Origin: Alistipes sp. An66
GTDB taxonomy: Bacteria > Bacteroidota > Bacteroidia > Bacteroidales > Rikenellaceae
DNA: 64,000 nucleotides
Reading direction: 5' to 3'
Assembly: GCF_002161445.1 (NCBI RefSeq)
Contig: NZ_NFHT01000004.1
Span: 62,001 to 126,000 of the forward strand
Shown here: positions 50,003-57,474 of the stretch, piece after piece
How the letters are laid out: each line of letters starts with the position of its first letter
Numbering within the stretch: the first letter of the stretch is position 1
The notes under the pieces: model-generated
The model's database searches: none
What the model saw: the letters and a program-made list of their open reading frames with translations, nothing else
What the model was told of the DNA's origin: nothing
Translations under genes and position numbers: made by a program

Positions 50003-50032
50003 TTTATTTCTGCGGAATAAATCGTAAATTTG
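50003..50032 (+). promoter_or_regulatory. ROK gene promoter with palindrome
   Basis: -7 element TAAATTTG (50025-50032), 20 bp before the ROK ATG. Just upstream is a palindrome TTTATT (50003) ... AATAAA (50016-50021) with a 7-bp centre, placed where an autoregulating repressor could bind. Confidence 0.5.
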
Positions 50033-50052
50033 TAATAAAGAAGGAAGGAGAC

Positions 50053-51306
50053 ATGGCAAGAGAATATACCACCGGAGTATCGGAACGTACCGTCCGCGGA
50101 GCGGTCCGCAGCAGCATCATGCAGCACATCATGCAGAACGGCACCTTCATGGTTCCCGAGATAGCCACGGCGACGGGATTCAGCCTGACGACCATTGCCA
50201 AGTATGTTTCGGAGATGCTTGCCGCGGGGCAGATCATCGAGATGGATCGTATCTGCCTGCATGCGAAGGGTCGCCGTACGGTGCGTTACGGCGTGCAGCC
50301 CGAGGCCTGTCCCTGCTTCATGGGGGTCGACATGCGAGCCTTCGAGCTCAACATCGGGCTGGTGGATTTCGTGGGCCAGCCCGTGCGTATCGAACGCTAT
50401 ACGGACTTTCGGCTCGAAAACACGCGCGGGACGCTCGACGAGGTGTGCCATCGTATCCAGCAATTCATCTCCGGCCTCGACGGCATGGCTCCGGAGCGTA
50501 TTGCCGGGATCAATATCAATGTTCCGGGTCGGGTGAACAGCCGGACGGGGACGAGTGCCACGACGTTCAATTTCGAGGAGACGGTCGACACTCCTCTGAC
50601 CGATATTTTGAGCGAGCGGCTCGGGATGCGGGTTTTCATCGAAAACGATACCAAGGCCATGGCCTACGGAGCCTACATGTCGGGGTTCAACAAGCAGTAC
50701 GACGATCTGCTTTACATCAATATCGGCTGGGGTCTTGGGCTGGGCATCATTATCGACGGGAAGCTTTGCCACGGGAAGGACGGCTACTCGGGGGAATTCG
50801 GCCACATCCACATGTACAACAACAATATTCTGTGTCATTGCGGCAAGACGGGCTGTATCGAGACGGAGGTTTCGGGTCGGGCGATCCAGCGCAAGCTTCT
50901 CGAACGGATCCGGTCGGGAGAGGCGTCGCTTCTTGCGTCGAAGGTTTGCCGCGGGGAGGTTGTGACCACGGCCGATATCATCGATGCCGTGGAGCGGGAG
51001 GATCCGCTCTGCATCGAGCTTGTGATGCAGGCGGGGAGTGAACTGGGCCATCATATTGCGGGACTGATCAACATTTTCAATCCCGAGGTTATAGTCATCG
51101 GCGGCAATCTTGCGCAGGCCGAGCCGTGCTATTTTCTGCAACCGATCGAACTTGCCGTCCGGAAATATTCGCTCAAACTGATGAGCCAGAATGTATCGAT
51201 CATCACCCATCCGAGCGGAGCGGATGCCGCGGTTCTCGGGGCGTGTCTGATAGCGCGCAGCCGGGTGGCGGAATCAGAAGCAGCGCCACTTCGAATAAAG
51301 ACCTGA
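50053..51306 (+). CDS. ROK-family transcriptional regulator of the sialic acid locus
   Basis: 417 residues. N-terminal winged helix (about 20-80: GTFMVPEIATATGFSLTTIAKYVSEML), then a ROK sugar-kinase-like fold with the signature region GEFGHIHMYNNN and zinc motif CHCGKTGC. The first phosphate motif of active ROK kinases (DxGxT) reads GVDMRAFELNIG, so kinase activity is doubtful and a NagC/Mlc-like repressor role is more likely. The effector could be ManNAc, GlcNAc or a 6-phosphate. Own promoter and upstream terminator separate it from the operon. Confidence 0.85.
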   Translation: MAREYTTGVSERTVRGAVRSSIMQHIMQNGTFMVPEIATATGFSLTTIAKYVSEMLAAGQIIEMDRICLHAKGRRTVRYGVQPEACPCFMGVDMRAFELNIGLVDFVGQPVRIERYTDFRLENTRGTLDEVCHRIQQFISGLDGMAPERIAGININVPGRVNSRTGTSATTFNFEETVDTPLTDILSERLGMRVFIENDTKAMAYGAYMSGFNKQYDDLLYINIGWGLGLGIIIDGKLCHGKDGYSGEFGHIHMYNNNILCHCGKTGCIETEVSGRAIQRKLLERIRSGEASLLASKVCRGEVVTTADIIDAVEREDPLCIELVMQAGSELGHHIAGLINIFNPEVIVIGGNLAQAEPCYFLQPIELAVRKYSLKLMSQNVSIITHPSGADAAVLGACLIARSRVAESEAAPLRIKT

Positions 51307-51366
51307 CTGGGATGCACCGAGATATCGAGGTTTGATCCGTGTCGGGCGGCAAAAGGATAAAATAAA

Positions 51367-51392
51367 AGCACTCACATTGCTGTAAGTGCTTG
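51367..51392 (-). terminator. tRNA terminator kept at the prophage edge
   Basis: On the minus strand AAGCACT ... AGTGCTT stem (12-nt loop) then TTTATTTTA, 10 nt after the CCA end of the tRNA remnant. Confidence 0.7.
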
Positions 51393-51457
51393 GCTTTTAA
51401 TTGGTAGCGGGAGAGAGACTTGAACTCTCGACCTCATGATTATGAATTAAAGCCAAG
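51389..51457. repeat. Inverted repeat bracketing the tRNA 3' half
   Basis: CTTGGCTTTTAATT (51389-51402) and AATTAAAGCCAAG (51445-51457) are inverted copies differing by one A. One arm is host flank, the other is prophage side. Confidence 0.75.
51402..51446 (-). other. Attachment site: 3' half of a tRNA with CAT anticodon
   Basis: Read on the minus strand: anticodon loop TTCATAA, 3' anticodon stem TCATG, variable AGGTC, T arm GAGAG-TTCAAGT-CTCTC, acceptor TCCCGCT, then ACCA. The 5' anticodon stem would need CATGA but reads TTTAA, and there is no D arm or 5' acceptor. So this is a 45-nt remnant, typical of the displaced 3' end after integration into a tRNA gene. CAT could be Met, fMet or Ile2. 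Confidence 0.85.
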
Positions 51458-51523
51458 TGTATTGTAATCAGATGTTTATAATTTATATATTCTTTTTTGC
51501 AAGTGTTTTGCAAGCGCAATGGC

Positions 51524-51736
51524 TTATTTACAAATGGATATGACCAACGATATCACCGACACAATAAATGTGGCAATTGCTATGTAGTATGACCGTGTGG
51601 TTATTTTTCGACTGAAGGCTCGATATCTTCTGTTTGCTTCGATGTCCTCAATTGTCAATTCCGTGCATCGGTCTTGTTTTTGTTTCCGGATATGTTCCTC
51701 TGCTCCCGGAAATATATGATCGTTAGGCCATGACAT
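51524..51736 (-). CDS. Small membrane protein of the prophage
   Basis: 70 residues; charged N-terminal part (RKQKQDRCTELTIEDIEANRRYRAFSRK) and one C-terminal membrane helix (about 49-69, YIAIATFIVSVISLVISI). Last gene of the leftward arm, 4 bp after the nuclease-like gene. It may be an accessory for the HsdR-N-like gene (inference from position). Confidence 0.6.
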   Translation of the reverse strand: MSWPNDHIFPGAEEHIRKQKQDRCTELTIEDIEANRRYRAFSRKITTRSYYIAIATFIVSVISLVISICK

Positions 51737-51740
51737 GTTA

Positions 51741-52832
51741 TTAGTACATTTTATAGGCTGATATTATCTCGTCCCGATATTTGTAGATGTCGTTCAGTGA
51801 TTCGAGCAGGTGCTTGGTCCCCTTCTTATCAGCATCGAAGGTTTCAATGTATTTGTTCGAACTGTTGAAGTGCAGACGGCAGATCGGTTTGCGGTTGTTG
51901 TCGTCAAGCAGAATGCCGAAATATGATTGCGTGTCTCGTTGAACGACCCGAGTTATGTCATCGATCTCGGGGTATAGAATAGCTCGAACAATGTAGAAAC
52001 CTTGCAGCTCTTCGTCTGTTGTTGTTATCTTGTTTTCGGGCTCATCGGTCTGAACCTCTTCCGCGCGCGGACTCTGAACCGGAGATTCTGCCTTTGCTTC
52101 GGCCCGATTCTCCACGACCGCATCTGATCCAATTGCGGATTTCAGGCGCTCGTTCATATAGTCGTTCGCATACTGTGCGAATGCCTGCTTGACAATAGCG
52201 CGGAACTGTTCCAATGTTACATCGTTGAAACGTCCCGGATAAACCGGACGTGCGAAATACTTCACAAATTCATCGCTGGGGTTGTTCACCTCCTGGACGA
52301 TGGCGTTCCGGATCTCGTTCGTATATTTCAGCTCGCTGGCCGTATTGAGAATCGTGTCGACATCGAAATAACTCTTGTGGAATTCGCGCAACTTTTCGAC
52401 CTGTGATTCCCTGTATTTTTCCAGATTGAATTCGAAGAAGGGCTTCTCGTCCATCTTGTTCTTCTCTACCAAATCGGTGTAGAACCGATAGACGATTCCA
52501 TTTGTCAGGATGCCAAAACGTGCGTTCGATACATGGAAATAGCGGAACAGTTGGCCGTTGTGGGAATTCAGATCCTCTTTCCAGTGCTTGCATTCAATCA
52601 GGATAATGGGCTGTCCGTCCTTGTGGATGGCATAGTCTATCTTTTCGCCTTTTTTGATTCCGAGGTCGCAGGTGAACTCGGGAACGACTTCGGTAGGGTC
52701 GAATACATCATAGCCGAGTGTCTGAATCATCGGCATGATGAACGCTGTTTTGGTAGCCTCTTCGGTCAGAATATTTTCTTTGAGCTTGACAACGCGGTCG
52801 CTCAACTGCTTGATTTGATCTTTGAAGTCCAT
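51741..52832 (-). CDS. HsdR N-terminal-like (type I restriction) nuclease domain protein
   Basis: 363 residues from ATG 52832. Residues about 20-140 match the HSDR_N fold with a PD-(D/E)XK core: FDPTEVVPEF, KIDYAI (Asp) and IILIECKHW (ExK). The remainder (AEAKAESPVQSPRAEEVQ linker, then a second small domain) has no motor domain, so it cannot act as a full HsdR. Stand-alone HsdR_N genes are common prophage cargo and may affect competing phages; that is inference. Base composition is AT-rich against the host. Confidence 0.72.
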   Translation of the reverse strand: MDFKDQIKQLSDRVVKLKENILTEEATKTAFIMPMIQTLGYDVFDPTEVVPEFTCDLGIKKGEKIDYAIHKDGQPIILIECKHWKEDLNSHNGQLFRYFHVSNARFGILTNGIVYRFYTDLVEKNKMDEKPFFEFNLEKYRESQVEKLREFHKSYFDVDTILNTASELKYTNEIRNAIVQEVNNPSDEFVKYFARPVYPGRFNDVTLEQFRAIVKQAFAQYANDYMNERLKSAIGSDAVVENRAEAKAESPVQSPRAEEVQTDEPENKITTTDEELQGFYIVRAILYPEIDDITRVVQRDTQSYFGILLDDNNRKPICRLHFNSSNKYIETFDADKKGTKHLLESLNDIYKYRDEIISAYKMY

Positions 52833-52842
52833 ATTTGTGGAT

Positions 52843-53235
52843 TTATTTGTTAGATTCTTCAATAGCTTTCAGCTTGTCCTCATATGGTGTTTCGCTGAAA
52901 TATTTGTTCCCGAAGTTGTCGATCTGGCATCGGAGGATGCAACCTTCTACAACCGCTTTTTGGTATGCTTCCTGGAAGGACTTTGCCATGGTCACGCTTC
53001 CGGTTGTTCTTGGTCCGAAAGGATTAGAACGGTAGTACAGCACCTCGGTTATTTTGCGCTCCGTCCACATCTGCGAACTGGCGTGTGCTTTGATCTCTTC
53101 GATGGTCGCAGTCGGGGCGACATAGACAAACACGCGGAATCTGTCGGAACTCTTGAAATATTCGATCTGTTCGAATTTGTTCTCCGAGCAGGAAACCGCA
53201 AGGATCAAGGTGAAAAGGAGGAGGAGTTTCTTCAT
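52843..53235 (-). CDS. Prophage lipoprotein of unknown function
   Basis: 130 residues. Lipoprotein signal MKKLLLLFTLILAVSC (Cys 16). The rest is a small mixed domain (FRVFVYVAPTATIEEIKAHASSQMWTERK). A lipoprotein expressed from the lysogen could alter the cell surface, for example in superinfection exclusion; no direct evidence. Lies 8 bp after the repressor gene in the leftward arm. Confidence 0.65.
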   Translation of the reverse strand: MKKLLLLFTLILAVSCSENKFEQIEYFKSSDRFRVFVYVAPTATIEEIKAHASSQMWTERKITEVLYYRSNPFGPRTTGSVTMAKSFQEAYQKAVVEGCILRCQIDNFGNKYFSETPYEDKLKAIEESNK

Positions 53236-53245
53236 AAGGTGATGT

Positions 53246-53884
53246 TTAGAGTGTATTTTTTGAAATGCCGCCCTTGACCAGGTAGAGGCGCAGGATGTCC
53301 TCCTTCTCGATCTCGAATGGGTCAAAGTCCTTGTTTTCCGAGACGCACAGCACGTGCTGCGCATCCGAACCTTTGCGAAGGTATTTCACCATGCGGTTGC
53401 CTCTCTTTGTGATGACCAGATAGACGTTGCCGTAGTCGATGAATGACTCCATCCACTCCTTCAGGATGATGATCTGTCCGCTCTTGTAGAGAGGAAGCAT
53501 CGAGTCTCCGTAGAGATTCACGGCGTCCGTGCAGTCGCGGAACTCCGGGATGTCGAGGTCGATGTATTTGGTTGTCACCTGATCGTCGAACAGCGTGATG
53601 CCTCCGGCCGTTGCGTCCACATCGACCCAGTAGCGGATCCGGTTGTGCGGAACTGTTGCGTCTGTCGATTCTTTCAGCATCTCGCCTTCGCCTGTTAGAA
53701 GCCAGACTCGGTTCAGGTCTTGATAAAAACTCAATATTTTATCAATGGCCTTTTTGCCGAGATCGCTGTCTCCTCGTCGTGCTTTGCCCAATAGTCCAAC
53801 AGATAGACCGCAGGATACCGTGACTTGATTGTCATTCAAGTCTTTGGTAGTCATGTATTTGTCGAATCTGTCAATAATACGCAT
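53246..53884 (-). CDS. Phage repressor, CI-like with S24 peptidase domain
   Basis: 212 residues. N-terminal helix-turn-helix of the CI type (about 1-60: NQVTVSCGLSVGLLGKARRG), then an S24/LexA-type domain with GDSMLPLYKSGQ (catalytic Ser) and GNRMVKYLRK (catalytic Lys). So it should autocleave or at least bind as a dimer, keeping the rightward promoter shut. The cleavage-site Ala-Gly may be DATAGG near residue 93. Confidence 0.85.
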   Translation of the reverse strand: MRIIDRFDKYMTTKDLNDNQVTVSCGLSVGLLGKARRGDSDLGKKAIDKILSFYQDLNRVWLLTGEGEMLKESTDATVPHNRIRYWVDVDATAGGITLFDDQVTTKYIDLDIPEFRDCTDAVNLYGDSMLPLYKSGQIIILKEWMESFIDYGNVYLVITKRGNRMVKYLRKGSDAQHVLCVSENKDFDPFEIEKEDILRLYLVKGGISKNTL

Positions 53885-53915
53885 ATAAAATATATTGAAA
53901 AAATATCTATATAAT

Positions 53916-53947
53916 TTTGATTTTTGTAGAGTTTTATTCTATATTTG
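53916..53947 (+). promoter_or_regulatory. Rightward early promoter of the prophage
   Basis: TTTG (53916), 20 bp, TATATTTG (53940-53947), pointing into the gene at 54042 and directly followed by the operator repeats. Confidence 0.7.
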
Positions 53948-53948
53948 C

Positions 53949-54026
53949 ATTGTCCAATCAATCGTACAACAAAAGTACGGCGAATTGGACAATTTAAAAT
54001 GTAAAGATTTACAATTTTTTGGACAA
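53949..54026. promoter_or_regulatory. Candidate phage operators: three TTGGACAA half-sites
   Basis: TTGTCCAA at 53950 and TTGGACAA at 53985 form a perfect 10-bp inverted repeat (ATTGTCCAAT / ATTGGACAAT). A third TTGGACAA lies at 54019. Between the first two is a nested CGTAC / GTACG inverted repeat (53963-53979). The spacings are 35 and 34 bp. Confidence 0.65.
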
Positions 54027-54041
54027 AAGCAAAAAACGAAG

Positions 54042-54281
54042 ATGGATTTTGACAAGAGAAATCCCGACAACTCCTTCACCAAGGGGATTCGCGAGGTGGC
54101 TGCACGCGACCGTCGCGAAGCTGCCGAGGTGCGCATGGAGATCCGTGAAGTCCTCGGCAATTTGAGCCGTTCGGCCTATTACTACCGGCAGTGGGGGATC
54201 ACGCCGCATTCGCCGATCGAGCGGAGCGGCATCGAGACGATCTTCCGCCGTCACCAGGTAACGCAACCCTGGGGCCTATGA
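54042..54281 (+). CDS. Small prophage early protein
   Basis: 79 residues from ATG 54042 (MDFDKRNPDNSFTKG); an upstream in-frame start at 53895 runs through the operators and is unlikely. Charged helical protein (REVAARDRREAAEVRMEIREVL). First gene of the rightward arm. It overlaps the next gene (ATGA). Confidence 0.65.
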   Translation: MDFDKRNPDNSFTKGIREVAARDRREAAEVRMEIREVLGNLSRSAYYYRQWGITPHSPIERSGIETIFRRHQVTQPWGL

Positions 54282-54631
54282 AACGCGATGCAGACAGCCT
54301 CTCGCCGGCCGAGACCCGAGTGATGCAGGCGGTGATCGAGACCCGCGGCGGGAATATCTCCCGCATTGCCGAAGCGCTGCACGTGACCTACCAGGCCGTG
54401 GCCAATACGCTGTCGGTCATGTACGACAAGTTGCAGGGTGATCTGGACGGCAATCGGACGATTCAGGCATTGGTTGTCTGGTATTATCGGGCCGAGATCG
54501 GGCGCCGCATCGGTGCCGCCTGTCTGCTGGGGCTGTTCTGCACCTATGTGTTCAGCGGCGGGGAGTTTGAACGAACGGCGCGACGCGCCCGCCGGGGCCG
54601 CCGCGAAACGATTGAATACACCATAGAATAG
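54278..54631 (+). CDS. Prophage HTH protein with a hydrophobic C-terminal segment
   Basis: 117 residues from ATG 54278. LuxR/sigma-region-4-like helix-turn-helix (SPAETRVMQAVIETRGGNISRIAEALHVTYQAVANTL), followed by a hydrophobic stretch (GAACLLGLFCTYVF, about 78-92) and an Arg-rich tail. Probable early regulator; the mixture of HTH and membrane-like segment is unusual for so small a protein. Confidence 0.7.
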   Translation: MKRDADSLSPAETRVMQAVIETRGGNISRIAEALHVTYQAVANTLSVMYDKLQGDLDGNRTIQALVVWYYRAEIGRRIGAACLLGLFCTYVFSGGEFERTARRARRGRRETIEYTIE

Positions 54632-54637
54632 AGCGAT

Positions 54638-54868
54638 ATGAAAGTCAAATTGAATCGAGAGGTCCCGGTTCTCTACCTCAAAGGTAGCGAGGAACTCGGG
54701 CGGGCGACAGGCGTCACCAGCGAGAAGACGCACGCCTTGTGGCGGCGATCCGGACTCAAATACCTCGTCATGGGCGACGGGACCTTCCTCTATGATCCGC
54801 GGGAGGTGACGAAATTCCTGGATCGCTTCTATGCCCCGCAGCAGCTGAAAGCGTCGTTGCAGCCATGA
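54638..54868 (+). CDS. Small HTH protein (excisionase/MerR-like)
   Basis: 76 residues. ELGRATGVTSEKTHALWRRSGLKYLVMGDGTFLYDPREVTKFLDRFY reads as a winged-helix DNA-binding fold of the excisionase type. It overlaps the next gene by 4 bp. Could direct excision with the recombinase at 60101 or serve as a regulator. Confidence 0.65.
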   Translation: MKVKLNREVPVLYLKGSEELGRATGVTSEKTHALWRRSGLKYLVMGDGTFLYDPREVTKFLDRFYAPQQLKASLQP

Positions 54869-55149
54869 TCGCATCCGAAGTATATCATAGCCGATGGAGT
54901 GACGATGAGACGCTCCGCCTGTTCGAAATGGTTGCGAACGGTAAAACGCGCGATGAGATCGCGACGGCTCTCGGTCGGACGCGGAATGCCGTGGTCTTCA
55001 AACTTGCACGGATCAAGCAGGATCCCGAGCTGATGAAGCTATATGCCGAACGTCGGGGTTTTGTCGAGAAACGGACCCGTCTCGAAGAACAGCGTCGCGG
55101 GCTCGATTGTATGCCGAACCCTTTCCGGTTCGTGCGCCCTGAATGGTAA
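54865..55149 (+). CDS. Myb/SANT-like small DNA-binding protein
   Basis: 94 residues. WSDDETLRLFEMVANGKTRDEIATALGRTRNAVVFKLARI is a clear SANT/HTH pattern with the conserved Trp, like GcrA-type or phage 'SANT' proteins. Co-translated with the preceding gene. Confidence 0.7.
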   Translation: MIASEVYHSRWSDDETLRLFEMVANGKTRDEIATALGRTRNAVVFKLARIKQDPELMKLYAERRGFVEKRTRLEEQRRGLDCMPNPFRFVRPEW

Positions 55150-55167
55150 TTGCTAATTGACTGGAAT

Positions 55168-55626
55168 ATGAAACGCGAAGAGGAGAAACGAATCATGGTC
55201 GTCGACATCGACGGGACAATCTCCGAAGTGGGATTGCGGCGCCGTCGGTTGCTCGAACAGTTCCCGGTAGACTGGGAGGCCTTTTATCGGGACAATTTCG
55301 ACGATCTGCCCAAACGAGACGTCTGTTCGTTCGTGCAGTTCAATGCCCGACGGATGGAGGTGTTCTTCTGCACGTCGCGGCGGGAGAGCGTGCGCGACAA
55401 GACGCAGAAGTGGCTCTTGCGGAATCTGGGGATGCAGCCTCGGGACTATACGCTCATCATGCGCGAGAACAGCGACGAGAGGCCCGAGCACATCCAGAAG
55501 CTCGACCAGTTCTTCCGGGAGACGACCGAGGAGGAGCGTCGTCGGGTGCTGTTCGTTGTCGAGGATGACAAGACCGTGGCCCGGATGTGGCATCAGAAAG
55601 GTTTCACCTGCTTTGTCGTAAGATAG
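55168..55626 (+). CDS. PNKP-like phosphatase (HAD superfamily), phage-type
   Basis: 152 residues from ATG 55168. Motif I VVDIDGTISEVG, motif II FFCTSRRES, and a C-terminal VLFVVEDDKTVARMWHQKGFTC (motif IV). This fits the phosphatase half of polynucleotide kinase/3'-phosphatase; no kinase domain is present. It may repair nucleic acid ends during infection. An alternative TTG start exists at 55150. Confidence 0.75.
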   Translation: MKREEEKRIMVVDIDGTISEVGLRRRRLLEQFPVDWEAFYRDNFDDLPKRDVCSFVQFNARRMEVFFCTSRRESVRDKTQKWLLRNLGMQPRDYTLIMRENSDERPEHIQKLDQFFRETTEEERRRVLFVVEDDKTVARMWHQKGFTCFVVR

Positions 55627-55628
55627 CC

Positions 55629-56519
55629 ATGGAAGGGTGGATCAAGATACACCGCGGCCTGCTGGACTGGGAGTGGTACTCCGACACGAACTGCGTGCGG
55701 ATGGCGCTGCACCTGCTGCTGATGGCGAACTTCCAGACGAAGCGCTGGCGGGGGATCACCGTCGAGCGGGGCCAGCTCGTCACGAGCCGGTCGATTTTGG
55801 CCCGCGAAACGGGACTTTCCGAGCGGGAGGTGCGGACGGCGATTTCAAAACTTGAAAAATCGGATTTTCTGACCAGCCGTGCGACCAGCTCCTATACGAT
55901 CGTAACGATCTGTAATTACGAAAAATATCAGTCGCCCGAAACGGTCGAGCGACCAGCCGTCGGACCAACGGACGACCAGGATGCGACCAACTGCCGACCA
56001 GGCGTCGACCAGCCAGCGACCACAACTGAAGAATGTAAGAAAGTAAGAAGAGAAGAATACACACACACGGTAGGTTCTGAAAAGGGGGTTGTAGGGGGAA
56101 AACCGGACGAGGCTCCGGCGGAGCTGGTCGAGGCGGCCGATGCGTTGCAGGCGTGGATCGGCGAGCGCTTCCCGAAGATCGCCACGATGGCAGAGCCCTT
56201 CACGCGGCAGCAGCTGCTGTGGATGTTCCGCAAGTACGACGTCGAGGACATCCGGCGCATCGTGGCGGCAATGGACAACAAGGGAGCCTGGAAGAACCGC
56301 AGCGCCTTCTGCACGTTCACCTCCTATGCCGCCCGGGATCACGAACTGCAGACACGCCGTCAGGCCGAGGCCGAATGCGGCCGGTTGTACACCTACCTGC
56401 AAATGGTGCAGATGCTCCCGACGAACGGCGGCCTCTACCGGGCGGAGGATTTCGAGACGGTCCAGACGCCGCAGGGGGTCCGCTGGCGGATCCGCGCGCT
56501 GAATCAGATGGTGAATTGA
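55629..56519 (+). CDS. Phage replication protein (DnaD/O-type initiator-like)
   Basis: 296 residues from ATG 55629. Winged-helix N domain (IKIHRGLLDWEWYSDTNCVR...LARETGLSEREVRTAISKLEK), a poorly conserved linker, then a helical C domain (QLLWMFRKYDVEDIRRIVAAMDN) resembling DnaD-like/replication initiation C-terminal repeats. Bacteroides phages carry such 'replication initiation' genes in this position. No helicase loader or DnaC-like gene follows directly. Confidence 0.75.
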   Translation: MEGWIKIHRGLLDWEWYSDTNCVRMALHLLLMANFQTKRWRGITVERGQLVTSRSILARETGLSEREVRTAISKLEKSDFLTSRATSSYTIVTICNYEKYQSPETVERPAVGPTDDQDATNCRPGVDQPATTTEECKKVRREEYTHTVGSEKGVVGGKPDEAPAELVEAADALQAWIGERFPKIATMAEPFTRQQLLWMFRKYDVEDIRRIVAAMDNKGAWKNRSAFCTFTSYAARDHELQTRRQAEAECGRLYTYLQMVQMLPTNGGLYRAEDFETVQTPQGVRWRIRALNQMVN

Positions 56520-56523
56520 CAAA

Positions 56524-56605
56524 TGGATCGGCAGGGCCTCCGCGCCGGCGGAGGATGCCAACGGCCTGTTGCAGCCGTTGCCAGGGTTCGACTCCCGGCG
56601 ATCCG
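56524..56605 (+). ncRNA. tRNA-like cloverleaf element between phage genes
   Basis: An 82-nt stretch folds by eye into four stems: acceptor GGATCG / CGATCC (56525-56530 with 56599-56604, plus a T-G pair), a 7-bp arm CCTCCGC / GCGGAGG with GCCG loop, a 7-bp arm CAACGGC / GCCGTTG with loop CTGTTGCA (GTT in an anticodon-like place), and a T arm with the loop TTCGACT that fits the tRNA consensus. But the D- and anticodon-like arms are longer than in tRNA, the T stem has one mismatch (A-G), and no CCA follows (GCA). So a true tRNA is doubtful; a tRNA mimic or decayed tRNA is possible. Confidence 0.5.
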
Positions 56606-56630
56606 CAAACCAAACCAAACATCGAAAAAC

Positions 56631-57473
56631 ATGAATGCAAACGCAACACCAGAACCCCTGGATCAGGAGGTACAGACCCGTTACAGCGAACTTCGGGGAC
56701 TGGCCTATTTGCCGGAGGATATGCTCGGGCTCTACGTGGCTGCGCCGCTCAAGCGGAAGTGGTCGCAGGAACTCTTCGACGACGAAACCGGCGAGGTTAT
56801 CTCCGTCGACCGGAGCGAGCTGATCGCGGCCGCCGGTACGAAGATCGACGACGACCTGCTGACCCGCATCCAGTTCCACCTGCAGGCCGGCGATATCACG
56901 TGTGTCGAGGTGACGAACCAGCTGCGGCTGGGCGAAGAGCGTGCGGCCTATGGGCTGATCCCGTGGAGCGTGACGGCCCTCATCGGCAAGAAGCGCCGCA
57001 AGTTGCTGCTCTATGCCGATTCGGCACGGATGGCCCTCGACGTGGCCAAAGACTGGATCGAGCTGAACTGCTCGGGACCGTTTCACATTGTCGGCCTGAA
57101 GATGTTCGACCACTGCGTCTTCATCAAGGAGCCGCAGAAAGAGGTCGATCCGAACGAGTCGGCTGAGGAGCAGGACGGCGAGGCTCCGGAGTTCTACAAG
57201 GTCGAGGTGGCCCTTCGCTATCGCGACACGGGCACGACCCGCAACGACACGTTCGTCCTGCTGACGAAGGATGTGGATACGGCGGCGACGGCTATCCACG
57301 ACTGGATCGTTCATGATGTCCGCAACAACCCGGATCTGGACGACGCCCAGAAGGCCGCCGCCCTCGATTTCGATCTGACGGTTATCTCCGGGGTGACGAT
57401 TCCCTGCTACGGCTTCATCGAGCGGGAGTTCTCAGAGGTCTACTACGCGCATCGCCCGAACGGGCTCGAGTAA
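56631..57473 (+). CDS. Prophage protein of unknown function
   Basis: 280 residues from ATG 56631 (MNANATPEPLDQEV). Mixed alpha/beta sequence without a recognisable motif; an acidic linker (PNESAEEQDGEAPE, about 189-202) separates two domains. No membrane segment. Lies between the tRNA-like element and the next gene, 1 bp apart from it. Confidence 0.6.
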   Translation: MNANATPEPLDQEVQTRYSELRGLAYLPEDMLGLYVAAPLKRKWSQELFDDETGEVISVDRSELIAAAGTKIDDDLLTRIQFHLQAGDITCVEVTNQLRLGEERAAYGLIPWSVTALIGKKRRKLLLYADSARMALDVAKDWIELNCSGPFHIVGLKMFDHCVFIKEPQKEVDPNESAEEQDGEAPEFYKVEVALRYRDTGTTRNDTFVLLTKDVDTAATAIHDWIVHDVRNNPDLDDAQKAAALDFDLTVISGVTIPCYGFIEREFSEVYYAHRPNGLE

Positions 57474-57474
57474 G

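Noticed and set aside
51402-51480. Complete tRNA gene
   Set aside because: 5' half of the anticodon stem, D arm and 5' acceptor strand are missing; only the 3' half is present.
53895-54041. N-terminal extension of the first early gene
   Set aside because: It would run through the operators and promoter; ATG 54042 has a better context.
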